Shown piece by piece: positions 1-7,610 of a DNA stretch of 21,741 nt. The DNA is from a virus. Location of the stretch: positions 1-21,741 of IMG/VR virus record IMGVR_UViG_3300010334_005710, one strand, 5' to 3'. The translations under genes and the position numbers were made by a program. How positions within the stretch are numbered: the first letter of the stretch is position 1; every line of letters starts with the position of its first letter. The notes beneath the pieces are model-generated. The model ran no database searches. It was not told where the DNA came from and was given only the letters and a program-made list of their open reading frames with translations.

Positions 1-441
1 GATGACTGGATAGTAGGAGCCAACAATAAAAAACATCCTATTCCAGCTGTTGTAAAAACTAATAGGTATTTTAAACTTCATACTCAATCGGTAAATTTTT
101 CTCGTAAAAATCTATTCATTAGAGATGAATATACATGCCAATACTGTTATCAAAAAAAAGAAACAAATAAATTAACATATGATCATGTTATTCCAAAATC
201 TAAATGGAACAATAAAAATGGTAGTCCAACTTGTTGGACCAACATAGTTACGGCTTGTGTTGAGTGTAATAGGAAAAAAGGAAATAAAACACCAGCACAA
301 GCAAATATGTCTCTTAAAACCTTCCCATATCAACCAGCCAAAAATTTTAAGTACTTGCCTGTTGTAGGGTTGTTGCTTAATATAAGATCAGACATCCCAT
401 CAGAATGGCAACCATATTTGCCAGAGTCATATTTTAACTAG
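1..441 (+). CDS. HNH endonuclease, 5' end cut by the window edge
   Basis: The frame is open from the first base of the window to a TAG at 439-441, giving 146 residues with no start, so the N-terminus lies outside. It shows an HNH/McrA-type nuclease core: a CQYC pair at residues 46-49, the catalytic DHVIPKSKW segment at 61-69, then a second pair in CVECNRKKGNKTP beginning at residue 86. The four cysteines should hold a structural zinc, and the DH pair should bind the metal that cuts DNA. The tail after residue 100 is not recognised. Such proteins are common in phages as free-standing endonucleases, some acting as homing enzymes and some at packaging; nothing here decides between these. The gene is followed after 9 bases by the next gene on the same strand. 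Confidence 0.85.
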   Translation, partial: DDWIVGANNKKHPIPAVVKTNRYFKLHTQSVNFSRKNLFIRDEYTCQYCYQKKETNKLTYDHVIPKSKWNNKNGSPTCWTNIVTACVECNRKKGNKTPAQANMSLKTFPYQPAKNFKYLPVVGLLLNIRSDIPSEWQPYLPESYFN

Positions 442-450
442 GATATAATA

Positions 451-870
451 ATGAGGATTGACGAAGTTTTTACAATCAAACCTTCAAAAGAAGAAAATAA
501 ATCTGCTCTCTATTGTCTAGTCGGTAGTGAAGACTTTATTGACGATAATGGGAATCCTAGAATTAATTCTGAGGATAGTCCAAAAATTATGGCAAAATCT
601 ATTCCCAACAAACCTTCCAAGCATATGGGAACAACCGATAAGATGCAACTAAGATTTTATATCCGTACAAAACAAAACGATATAATCTATAATCCGGTAA
701 CCATAGAATCAAACGTCAAGAATAAGGAAACTTTTGATTTTATCAACAACACATGCAAAGGAGGACTATCTTTTAGAGAGGTTCCTCAGTCTGTTTTTGA
801 TAAGTATGTTTCGTTCTTGAAGACCAAAAATATACGATGGCTCAATGCAGCACAAAGAGAATTGAAGTAG
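451..870 (+). CDS. Unknown protein, paralogue of the 1590-1976 product
   Basis: A 139-residue protein of unrecognised family. The ATG has AGGA at 440-443 with 7 bases of spacing, which supports this start. It is clearly related to the protein at 1590-1976. Both contain DxxGNPR followed by an acidic stretch, then RFYIR, YNP about 12 residues later, an FxEV segment, and near the C-terminus FLKTKN followed by W and RE. It has no signal peptide or membrane segment and looks like a small soluble alpha/beta protein. The two copies are separated by two unrelated genes and have diverged widely, so the duplication is old. No function can be assigned. Confidence 0.8.
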   Translation: MRIDEVFTIKPSKEENKSALYCLVGSEDFIDDNGNPRINSEDSPKIMAKSIPNKPSKHMGTTDKMQLRFYIRTKQNDIIYNPVTIESNVKNKETFDFINNTCKGGLSFREVPQSVFDKYVSFLKTKNIRWLNAAQRELK

Positions 871-873
871 AAT

Positions 874-1218
874 ATGCCCACATACTCATACTCTTGTAAT
901 AAATGTGATAAAAATTTTGAGCTATTTTTATCTATGAAAGATTACACAGAACAACCTCGGTGTCCGTCTTGCAGCTCTGTTAAAACCTGTCGAAGATATA
1001 TGGATGATGTGGCTACATTAAATGCTTCAGTAAAAAAATCAGATAGTGAACTCAAAACTTTAGGAGATATTGCCAACAGAAACAGAGACAGAATGAGCGA
1101 TGATCAAAAACAAGCCCTAAATGAAAAACATAGTGCCTACAGAGATAATGAGGTCTTAAAAGATTTACCGACTGGTATGTCTAGAATGAAAAAACAACCT
1201 AAAACAAAATGGAACTAG
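874..1218 (+). CDS. FmdB-like zinc-ribbon protein
   Basis: A 114-residue protein starting MPTYSYSCNKC, the typical opening of the FmdB/CxxC_CxxC_SSSS putative regulatory family. Cysteines at 8, 11, 30 and 33 form two CxxC knuckles of a zinc ribbon. The remainder is charged and probably helical, with a basic C-terminus (MKKQPKTKW). FmdB-type ribbons are common in phage genomes, but their molecular role is generally unknown; nucleic-acid or protein binding is the usual guess. The gene begins 3 bases after the preceding stop and is followed by the next gene after a single base, so it is part of one transcript. No strong Shine-Dalgarno sequence precedes it. Confidence 0.8.
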   Translation: MPTYSYSCNKCDKNFELFLSMKDYTEQPRCPSCSSVKTCRRYMDDVATLNASVKKSDSELKTLGDIANRNRDRMSDDQKQALNEKHSAYRDNEVLKDLPTGMSRMKKQPKTKWN

Positions 1219-1219
1219 T

Positions 1220-1597
1220 ATGACTTCTCAAGAAACACAAGAATCACAAGATGATATTCTCGATAATCTAAAAAAGATCTTAGATAAAGATGAATTCGAA
1301 GAGATTAAACATAGATTTGAGACACAGTTAAATTTATTCCCGGAATCAACCAAGCTTATCTCTTGTCCTCATGAAATTGTATTTTCCGTCACAGCCAATG
1401 TGCTCGAAGAGGATAAAGAAGGTCAGAACGTAGGATCTGTACAATTATTATCTCAAACATACCATATGCCAGTACCACAAGACAAAAACTATGTTGATTT
1501 TGTCAATGCTTTCATGGAATTTTTTGAAAAAACAATACAGGACTCTTATAATGATGCAAATAAAAACACAGTAAACAAGGAAACCAAAAATGGATGA
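1220..1597 (+). CDS. Unknown acidic protein
   Basis: A 125-residue acidic protein. The N-terminus (to about residue 40) is rich in Glu, Asp and Gln and probably helical. The middle (about 47-90) looks like a beta-rich core, and the C-terminus ends in an Asn/Lys-rich tail. No known motif was recognised. The start has GGA nine bases upstream and lies 1 base after the previous stop; the stop overlaps the next gene by 8 bases. It is probably translated as part of the same message as its neighbours. Confidence 0.7.
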   Translation: MTSQETQESQDDILDNLKKILDKDEFEEIKHRFETQLNLFPESTKLISCPHEIVFSVTANVLEEDKEGQNVGSVQLLSQTYHMPVPQDKNYVDFVNAFMEFFEKTIQDSYNDANKNTVNKETKNG

Positions 1598-1976
1598 CTT
1601 TATCTTCTCTGCAAAAAAAAATAACACTAAAAATAAAGACCTACCTGATGAATTTTATACCATATCTGGTACTAGTGACTATTTGGATATTGACGGAAAC
1701 CCTAGGCTCAACGAGGAAGATCAGAAGGTCTGTGCTAAAAAATTATACAGGGCCGACGGCTCCCATAGGTTCTATATTAGATTAGCAAACAACAATTCGG
1801 TCTACAATCCAATATCTCTATATGGAGATGAAAAGCCAAATGTTTTTTTAGACAGAGTTGTTAGGAGTGGATTTAAGTTCAAGGAAGTAAATGAGAAGGT
1901 ATTTAATATGTATCTAGGTTTTCTTAAAACAAAAAATGCAGCATGGTTACATAATGCAGAAAGAGAGATGATCTAA
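1590..1976 (+). CDS. Unknown protein, paralogue of the 451-870 product
   Basis: A 128-residue protein sharing the same string of motifs as the product of 451-870: DGNPRLNEED, RFYIR, YNP, FKEV and FLKTKN, ending with W and REM. The start has AAGGA at 1577-1581 with 8 bases of spacing. A competing ATG four bases downstream is out of frame and lacks any family support. The stop codon TAA shares its last base with the ATG of the next gene. Function is unknown. Keeping two diverged copies in one operon suggests either a heteromeric complex or separate targets, but this is inference. Confidence 0.8.
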   Translation: MDDFIFSAKKNNTKNKDLPDEFYTISGTSDYLDIDGNPRLNEEDQKVCAKKLYRADGSHRFYIRLANNNSVYNPISLYGDEKPNVFLDRVVRSGFKFKEVNEKVFNMYLGFLKTKNAAWLHNAEREMI

Positions 1977-2323
1977 TGGCAAGAACAAGTAAATTACATC
2001 AATATTCTACATACTGGCTTAATAGTCAAGGATTAAGCATAAGCAGTATTGCTACAGAATTAGATTTAACAGATAAGCAGGTTTCAAAGATTTTAGAGAA
2101 AAGTAATAGCGTTAATGAAACAAACAGTATAAAAACTAATTCTAGTCCTGTTAATTCTGGTAAAATATCCTCTAAGGACCTAATGATCAGACACACGTCA
2201 GCAAAAAAGAATAATAGTGTTGCTATTATGACCAAGGAAGCTTCTGAACTTAATGATGAAGCGAAGAAAAATAATCAAACTCATCCTAATCTACAAAAGA
2301 ATATATTTAGGCCGAACGACTGA
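1976..2323 (+). CDS. Small helix-turn-helix protein
   Basis: A 115-residue basic protein starting with TAATG overlap to the previous gene. Residues about 14-43 (WLNSQGLSISSIATELDL and the following DKQVSKILEK) look like a helix-turn-helix in which each new residue step resembles the Trp/resolvase-like 'how does the helix advance' pattern. A Ser/Asn-rich linker follows, then a motif-like segment MIRHTSAKKNNSVAIMTKEA and an acidic helix, and the C-terminus ends IFRPND. The domain suggests DNA binding; whether it acts as a regulator or a replication accessory protein cannot be told. The rich, low-complexity linker suggests two separate binding parts. Confidence 0.6.
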   Translation: MARTSKLHQYSTYWLNSQGLSISSIATELDLTDKQVSKILEKSNSVNETNSIKTNSSPVNSGKISSKDLMIRHTSAKKNNSVAIMTKEASELNDEAKKNNQTHPNLQKNIFRPND

Positions 2324-2327
2324 ACAT

Positions 2328-2750
2328 ATGAAAAAATACCCTTCGAAATACTCGAACGGTAAGTTGGTATCAGCAGCTCAGTATATTACTGAATTAATAT
2401 GTGAGAAGAAAGCTAAGCTTACCGGACAGGACTTGCATTATAAATTTTGGAGTCATAAGACATGGTCAGCATATTACAGAAATCAAATAGGTACTGCTAA
2501 CAAGCTGCTACTTAAGTATTCTGAAGCTGCTATAGTTAAAGCTTTAAATACGTATGAGGCTGCAAAAATTTATTCTCTACGTGCTCCTCACCTGACTCCT
2601 ATAATAGAGCAACAACAACTACTACTCGACTCTCAGAATCAATCGCTTACTCTTGAGCTCGATAGGAAAGAAAACAAGACGTTTAAAACTAATACTAATA
2701 GTACAAAAAATATTTTATCCAAGCTAAAGGATCTAGATAATGGCACTTAA
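2328..2750 (+). CDS. Unknown small protein upstream of the recombinase
   Basis: I place the start at the ATG at 2328, 4 bases after the preceding stop, giving 140 residues. A longer reading from 2253 would overlap the preceding gene by 71 bases, and its extra residues look like out-of-frame translation. The N-terminal 80 residues are basic and rich in aromatic residues (FWSHKTWSAYYRNQIG) and include SLRAPHL further on. The C-terminal part is a helical Gln/Leu/Lys-rich tail. I do not recognise the family. Its position directly before the recombinase, overlapping it by 11 bases, would fit a replication or recombination accessory protein such as a loader, but no motif proves this. Confidence 0.6.
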   Translation: MKKYPSKYSNGKLVSAAQYITELICEKKAKLTGQDLHYKFWSHKTWSAYYRNQIGTANKLLLKYSEAAIVKALNTYEAAKIYSLRAPHLTPIIEQQQLLLDSQNQSLTLELDRKENKTFKTNTNSTKNILSKLKDLDNGT

Positions 2751-3759
2751 AGAAGATGTAAAGAAAAATTTTGGTGACAATGTAATGTTAACAGCAAATG
2801 CTGTTATTGATAAGTCATTGATTACTATCCCAGTTAGTCCAGCATTAGATGTTGTACTAAATGGTGGTATTCCAGAAGGATCATTTGTTATTTTTACTGG
2901 CCAGCCTAAGTGTGGAAAAACAACCACCTCTTTAGATTTCTGTGCAACAGCCCAGAAGAAAGAATATGCTCACGGATCATTCAAAGAAGGGCGAGAGGTT
3001 TATTATCTCAACATAGAAGGTCGTTTAAAGAAAAGAGACCTAGAAGGCATACCCGGATTAAATCTAGAAAAATTCAATATTATTGGATCTCAGGAAGGTA
3101 AAATCCTACATGCAGAAGAATATCTCCAAATTGGAGAAAGAATCATTAATGAAATTCCAGGATCGGTAGTTATTATCGACTCATACTCTGCTCTATGCAC
3201 AGAAGCTGAAATTACTAGCGATATGGATAAGATGCAAAGAGCAGACGGAGCTAAGTTATTAGCCAAATTTTGCAGAAAAGTGTCTAATGTTATTCCTGTT
3301 AATAGAAATGTAGTTATAGGTATTACTCATCAAATGGGTAATCCGGGAATGGGTCATAGTGAGTGGAAAGAAAAGAGTGGTCAGGCTATTGCTTATCAAA
3401 CAGACATTAAAATCAAGGCTAACTATTTTAGTCCTTGGAATTTAAGCACAGATAGTCCCCAGATTGGACAAGAAGTACATTGGCAGGTAATGTGTTCTGC
3501 CCTAGGTGCTCCTGGCGGTAAAATTACAAGCTACATTAGATATGGTCAGGGAATTGATAAGCAGATGGAGTTATTGACACTTGCTGTAGATTTGGGTCTT
3601 GTGTCAAAGGGTGGTGCATGGTATACTATGTCATCTGTCGAGGACAAGCCCAAATTTCAGGGTCTTGAGAAAACAAGACAGTATTTGGTCGATCATCCTG
3701 AAGTTTATGATGATTTATGGACAAAGGTCAAGGATACTATGGGAATCAAATGCAAGTAA
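2740..3759 (+). CDS. RecA/UvsX-like strand-exchange recombinase
   Basis: A 339-residue ATPase expected to form a filament on single-stranded DNA and catalyse homologous pairing during repair and recombination-dependent replication. Visible RecA-fold signatures are Walker A GQPKCGKT at residues 54-61, a YLNIEG segment supplying the catalytic Glu in place of the bacterial FIDAEH, Walker B VVIIDSY with Asp147, and the loop-2 region starting THQMGNPGMGH, which corresponds to the NQIR and GNP segments of RecA. Length is close to RecA (about 350). The start has AAAGGA at 2726-2731 with 8 bases of spacing. It heads a run of replication genes. Whether it is closer to RecA or UvsX needs a phylogeny. 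Confidence 0.9.
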   Translation: MALKEDVKKNFGDNVMLTANAVIDKSLITIPVSPALDVVLNGGIPEGSFVIFTGQPKCGKTTTSLDFCATAQKKEYAHGSFKEGREVYYLNIEGRLKKRDLEGIPGLNLEKFNIIGSQEGKILHAEEYLQIGERIINEIPGSVVIIDSYSALCTEAEITSDMDKMQRADGAKLLAKFCRKVSNVIPVNRNVVIGITHQMGNPGMGHSEWKEKSGQAIAYQTDIKIKANYFSPWNLSTDSPQIGQEVHWQVMCSALGAPGGKITSYIRYGQGIDKQMELLTLAVDLGLVSKGGAWYTMSSVEDKPKFQGLEKTRQYLVDHPEVYDDLWTKVKDTMGIKCK

Positions 3760-4157
3760 AAGATCTAGATGGGAATTCTTGTAATTGGCAATTGATTGGC
3801 AATATTGCGCATGGGTCTATTCAAAATAAATCCAGTCTACATTTACAAGCTAGAGATTTAATCCACGCTTGCTTTCCCACCTTACAGGTTTTGGAGGAAA
3901 TACCAGTTAATATCAGAAGATCGGAAACCCTTTATCTGGATTTTTATTTACCTCTGGTCAAGAAGTGTATAGAAGTTCATGGCGAGCAACATTATAAGTT
4001 TAGTAGATTTTTTCATAATAGTCCGCTAGGATTTATCAGACATAAGAAAAGAGATCAGGAGAAGAAAGATTGGTGTGAATTAAATGGAATTGAATACATA
4101 GAATTACCATTTGATCAAATAGACCAATGGACATCAAGGATAAAAAATGAACACTAA
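3750..4157 (+). CDS. Small PD-(D/E)XK nuclease, Vsr/DUF559-like
   Basis: I choose the ATG at 3750, overlapping the recombinase stop by 10 bases and giving 135 residues. An upstream in-frame ATG at 3717 would add 11 residues lying wholly inside the recombinase gene. The core is LYLDFYLPL followed by CIEVHGEQHY: Asp64, then Glu75-x-His77, the pattern of Vsr-like and DUF559-like nucleases in which Lys of PD-(D/E)XK is replaced. Basic residues follow (RHKKRDQEKKDW) and a closing IEYIELP strand. It probably cuts or nicks DNA. Being coupled to the recombinase, it could act on recombination intermediates, but it could equally be a domesticated mobile nuclease. It is related to the C-terminal domain of the 20817-21617 product. 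Confidence 0.7.
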   Translation: MQVKDLDGNSCNWQLIGNIAHGSIQNKSSLHLQARDLIHACFPTLQVLEEIPVNIRRSETLYLDFYLPLVKKCIEVHGEQHYKFSRFFHNSPLGFIRHKKRDQEKKDWCELNGIEYIELPFDQIDQWTSRIKNEH

Positions 4158-4629
4158 AGAACAAGTTAATGAATGGGATAGGGTTCTTGACGAATACGAA
4201 AAGGGTATTGGTCTTGGAACATATAGAGCTGATACTTTTCCAGAAGAAGAACTTAATGGTTATTTTCAGATGAGCAGAGACGAACTAGAAAAAACGACCC
4301 CAGAAGTTTGTGGAGAGATTGCTTATAGATTGGGCCAGTTTGCGTTTCATGTTCAACGATCTATTAATAGAGAACTATCAAGACTTAACTGGGCAGATGA
4401 AACAATAAAAGAAACAATAGCAGAAGACATTAATAACTATAAGGGATATGGTTATATTGAGAAGTCTTTTCAGGCGATTAAAAATAATGAAAAAGCCTCA
4501 GCACTAAATAAAATCAAAAAATATGCTAAACAAAGAAGCGATAGGCTTCAGTATTTAGCTAACAGTATTAAGCATCTGTCGGATATTATGTTGTCTATTC
4601 AAAGAGCAAAGGTGAAAAATGGATCTTAA
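4147..4629 (+). CDS. Helical protein, possible UvsY-like recombination mediator
   Basis: A 160-residue all-alpha, charged protein; the start has AAGGA at 4136-4140 with 6 bases of spacing and overlaps the nuclease gene by 11 bases. Residues about 72-100 form one long helix, then comes NNYKGYGYIEKS, a Lys/Ala-rich helix, and a final helix of about 35 residues (QRSDRLQYLANSIKHLSDI). From memory, T4 UvsY has a similar order: helix, a YYSGRG turn, and a long C-terminal helix. UvsY loads UvsX on SSB-coated DNA. The neighbouring recombinase supports such a role. No strict motif defines UvsY, so this is a structural guess; otherwise it is an unknown helical phage protein. Confidence 0.5.
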   Translation: MNTKEQVNEWDRVLDEYEKGIGLGTYRADTFPEEELNGYFQMSRDELEKTTPEVCGEIAYRLGQFAFHVQRSINRELSRLNWADETIKETIAEDINNYKGYGYIEKSFQAIKNNEKASALNKIKKYAKQRSDRLQYLANSIKHLSDIMLSIQRAKVKNGS

Positions 4630-5011
4630 TGAATTAATGAAAAACCCAGAACAAATCAAAAGTCTCATTCAGGTACTACAGACTTTGCTACCTCAAGCTA
4701 CCGGAGCTAATGAAGCAGAAGAGAATGAAGAGGAGGAGTTTTCTTCTCCAATAAAGACAAGAGGATCTAAAAAAAGACCGAAACAGGCAAAAAATAAATT
4801 TACAGATATGCCAGAGCTTAATATGCATAAAGAGGACGTGGCCATAGATAAGAAATTGGCCAAGTTTCCTCCAGTGAGCAGGGCTAGACAATTTGAGATG
4901 GTCGATGTAAAATGTAGAGTGTGCGGAAGGACAGAAACAGTCAGTCCGTCTCTCGTTTTTGAAGGGTTAGAGAGATACAAGTGCAACAACTGTTCAACAT
5001 CAGCGGGCTGA
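4619..5011 (+). CDS. Zinc-ribbon protein with acidic linker
   Basis: A 130-residue protein in three parts. Residues 1-27 form a hydrophobic helix. Residues 31-60 are a low-complexity linker that is first very acidic (EEENEEEEF-like) and then basic. The C-terminus carries a zinc ribbon with CRVC at 99-102 and CNNC at 122-125. AAAGGTG at 4608-4614 precedes the start. The layout, an N-terminal interaction helix joined flexibly to a C-terminal nucleic-acid-binding ribbon, is common in small phage DNA-metabolism proteins. It lies between the possible mediator and the replicative helicase, which fits a replication accessory role; the function itself is unknown. Confidence 0.7.
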   Translation: MDLNELMKNPEQIKSLIQVLQTLLPQATGANEAEENEEEEFSSPIKTRGSKKRPKQAKNKFTDMPELNMHKEDVAIDKKLAKFPPVSRARQFEMVDVKCRVCGRTETVSPSLVFEGLERYKCNNCSTSAG

Positions 5012-5028
5012 AAGGATAAAGTAACAAA

Positions 5029-6495
5029 ATGATTTTGTGTGACCCCTCAGCAGAAAGAGCCGTTTTGGCGGGAATCTGCAGTTTTGGTGAAGATGCATAT
5101 CTTGATACTGCCGATATTATTCAGCCATCAACCTTCACTATTGATAGCAATAGTATAATCTACACATGCTTAAAGACTATTTGCGAAAGAGACCATAAGC
5201 CCAGTATAGATATTCCGTCCATTTTTTCAGTGGCACAGGAACTAAACTTTGGACACATCTTATCGAAAAAGGAAGAGGCCCAACACCTAAAGGCTATCTT
5301 AGATTTTCCTGTTAATTTGGAGAATGTTAGAAAATTTGCTGCTAAAATTCGTAAGTTAGAAATAGCAAGACTCTTAAGAAAACAACTAGAGACAGCCCAA
5401 GATAAAATTCTTGATATTAATGGTAGCGAGCCAATAGCTTCGATCTTAGGAATAGCTGAAGATGCTATATTTAATTTCTCTTCCTTACTAAGCGACACAG
5501 ATAATCATCCTGTTTGTTTTGGCAAGGGATTAGATGACTACCTAAAGCATCTTGAAGAACATAAGATTGATCAGGTTGGGGTGTCTACAGGCTTTCCAAT
5601 ATATGATCAAGCAATTGGTGGAGGTTTGAGAAAGGGAACTGTAAACGTAATAGCTGCCAGACCCAAAACAGGTAAAACATTATTATCAGATAATATGGGA
5701 GAGTACATAGCTAATAAGTTACATATTCCTGTATTAAATATGGATACTGAAATGAATAAAGAAGATCATATCCATAGAATATTAGCAATGATGACGGAAA
5801 CAGAGATCAATACTATAGAAACTGGTAAGTTTACTGAGTCTCCCGATAAGAGAATCAAAATACTTCAAGCAGCAGATACTCTAAAGGAGAGTAAGTGGTT
5901 TCATAAGTCTATTGCAGGAAAACCATTTGAAGAACAATTAGCTGTTATGAGAAGATGGTTGTTAAAAGAGGTTGGTCTTAATGATGACGGAACAGCAAAG
6001 GAATGTGTCATATTCTATGACTATTTAAAGCTAATGGATAGTGCTGGTATGAGCCAGGATTTAAAAGAGTATCAAGTACTCGGATTCATGATGACTGCAC
6101 TACATAACTTTGCTGTTAGATATCAAATTCCAATTGTGGCTTTTATACAGTTGAATAGAGACGGTATTACCAAAGAGAGTACCGATACGGCCAGCGGTTC
6201 AGATAGAATTATTTGGTTGTGTAGTAATTTCTCAATTTTCAAACGCAAATCTGACGAAGAGATTGCAGAAGATGGACCAACAAACGGAAATAGAAAGCTG
6301 GTACCCTTGATTAGTCGCCACGGAGGAGGATTGGATGATAATGACTATATCAATTGTCATATGAAAGGGTGGTGTGCTAAAATATCAGAAGGACAAACCA
6401 GATTAGAATTACTTCACAACAATAAAAATGACAAAGATGGATTTATAGTAGATGACAACTCTAATGAACAAGAAACAGCAATTTCATTCGAATGA
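5029..6495 (+). CDS. dnaB: Replicative DNA helicase, DnaB family
   Basis: A 488-residue hexameric ring helicase that unwinds the fork in the 5'-3' direction. The N-terminal domain (about 4-110) starts DPSAERAVLAGI, the DnaB-N pattern that contacts primase. The RecA-like motor has Walker A ARPKTGKT at 210-217, the expected TE segment in LNMDTEMNK, Walker B VIFYDYLKLM with Asp331 and the FIQLNRD motif around 372-378. The SGSDRIIWL stretch stands where DnaB proteins have SG.IEQDAD, so this region is diverged. AAAGGA at 5011-5016 is 12 bases from the ATG, a rather long spacing. The gene overlaps the primase gene by 44 bases, pairing helicase and primase translation. Confidence 0.9.
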   Translation: MILCDPSAERAVLAGICSFGEDAYLDTADIIQPSTFTIDSNSIIYTCLKTICERDHKPSIDIPSIFSVAQELNFGHILSKKEEAQHLKAILDFPVNLENVRKFAAKIRKLEIARLLRKQLETAQDKILDINGSEPIASILGIAEDAIFNFSSLLSDTDNHPVCFGKGLDDYLKHLEEHKIDQVGVSTGFPIYDQAIGGGLRKGTVNVIAARPKTGKTLLSDNMGEYIANKLHIPVLNMDTEMNKEDHIHRILAMMTETEINTIETGKFTESPDKRIKILQAADTLKESKWFHKSIAGKPFEEQLAVMRRWLLKEVGLNDDGTAKECVIFYDYLKLMDSAGMSQDLKEYQVLGFMMTALHNFAVRYQIPIVAFIQLNRDGITKESTDTASGSDRIIWLCSNFSIFKRKSDEEIAEDGPTNGNRKLVPLISRHGGGLDDNDYINCHMKGWCAKISEGQTRLELLHNNKNDKDGFIVDDNSNEQETAISFE

Positions 6496-7606
6496 TCAGG
6501 CAAAGTTAAAGATTGTTTGTGATGATCTTTGTGATCATACCGAAGAGCTTTTGGAACACTTTGGCCTAGAATATGTTTATAGTGGTAAATTAATAACGAT
6601 GAGTTGCCCAATCCACGGGGGTGACAACAAGTCTGCATTAAACTTATATCCACAAGGAGACGTATATAGAGGTAATTGGAAGTGTCGAACTCATGGTTGT
6701 GAAAAATATTTTAAGTCTTCTATCATAGGCCTTATAAGAGGTATCATCTCTAACCAAAAATACAATTGGATTAAAGACGGAGATAATAGCTGTTCTTTTC
6801 AAGAAGCAATGGCTTTCTGTTTACAGTTCTTGAACAAAGACTTATCAGATATCAAAATATCTAATGTTGACAGAAATAAAAAATCTTTTTCTAGCACAAT
6901 TAGATATATTAATCCAGAGGTTAGTAAAGAAACAACAGGAATAAGCCGCAAACAAATAAGAGCAAATCTAAGAATTCCTGCAGAATACTATATTAAAAGA
7001 GGATATTCATCAGAGATATTAGACAAATACGATGTTGGTTTTTGTGACAAGCCTAACAAAGAAATGTCTAATAGGATTGTTGTTCCTATTTACGATCATA
7101 AATATAAGTATATGGTAGGATGTTCTGGAAGAAGCGTTTTTGAAAAATGCTCAGAATGTAAAAGCTTTCATAATGCTTCTGATCCCTGTCCCGATGAAGA
7201 AAGAGCTCGATTCTTTTCTAAATGGAAACACAGTTCCTCTTTTCAGTCACAGAATCATCTATATAATATATGGTTTGCTAAAACCCACATACTAGAAACT
7301 TATACTGTTATTATTGTAGAAAGCCCAGGAAACGTATGGAGACTAGAAGAAGCAGGAATACACAATGCAGTAGCTATCTTTGGATCTTCACTGAGTGATA
7401 GACAAAAAATGATACTTGATGCTTCTGGGGCTATGACTATCATAACCATGATGGACAACGATGAAGCTGGCAAGAAAGCATCTGAATTAATCAGACAAAA
7501 ATGCTATAAAACCTATAATGTAAAAAACATAGAATTCCCAGCACAAGATGTGGCCGATTTATCTATAGACTACATTCAAAATAATATCCTTCCCCTAATA
7601 AAGTGA
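6452..7606 (+). CDS. dnaG: DNA primase, DnaG/TOPRIM type
   Basis: A 384-residue primase that makes RNA primers at the fork. The N-terminal zinc-binding module is CPIH at 52-55 with CRTHGC at 78-83. The central RNA-polymerase domain includes LRIPAEYYIKRGYS, matching the DnaG segment between zinc domain and TOPRIM, and the TOPRIM fold supplies VIIVESPGNVW with Glu290 and MMDNDEAG with Asp335 and Asp337. An extra Cys-rich insert (CSECKSFHNASDPC, about 233-246) sits between them. It lacks the roughly 150-residue helicase-binding C-terminus of bacterial DnaG, as many phage primases do. Another ATG at 6464 is equally possible; neither has a good ribosome binding site, fitting coupling to the helicase gene. 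Confidence 0.88.
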   Translation: MTTLMNKKQQFHSNDQAKLKIVCDDLCDHTEELLEHFGLEYVYSGKLITMSCPIHGGDNKSALNLYPQGDVYRGNWKCRTHGCEKYFKSSIIGLIRGIISNQKYNWIKDGDNSCSFQEAMAFCLQFLNKDLSDIKISNVDRNKKSFSSTIRYINPEVSKETTGISRKQIRANLRIPAEYYIKRGYSSEILDKYDVGFCDKPNKEMSNRIVVPIYDHKYKYMVGCSGRSVFEKCSECKSFHNASDPCPDEERARFFSKWKHSSSFQSQNHLYNIWFAKTHILETYTVIIVESPGNVWRLEEAGIHNAVAIFGSSLSDRQKMILDASGAMTIITMMDNDEAGKKASELIRQKCYKTYNVKNIEFPAQDVADLSIDYIQNNILPLIK

Positions 7607-7610
7607 TACA

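Noticed and set aside
444-449. TATAAT just before the gene at 451, as a -10 promoter element
   Set aside because: It ends 1 base before the ATG, so transcription would begin inside the gene. The AGGA just upstream and the small gap from the previous gene fit read-through translation.
2253-2327. Longer reading of the gene before the recombinase from an ATG at 2253
   Set aside because: The extra 25 residues fall within the preceding helix-turn-helix gene in another frame and look like off-frame translation; the ATG at 2328 lies right after the preceding stop.
4693-4989. A 98-codon open frame on the - strand opposite the zinc-ribbon gene
   Set aside because: Antisense to a gene with a clear zinc ribbon; no ribosome binding site and no recognisable motif.
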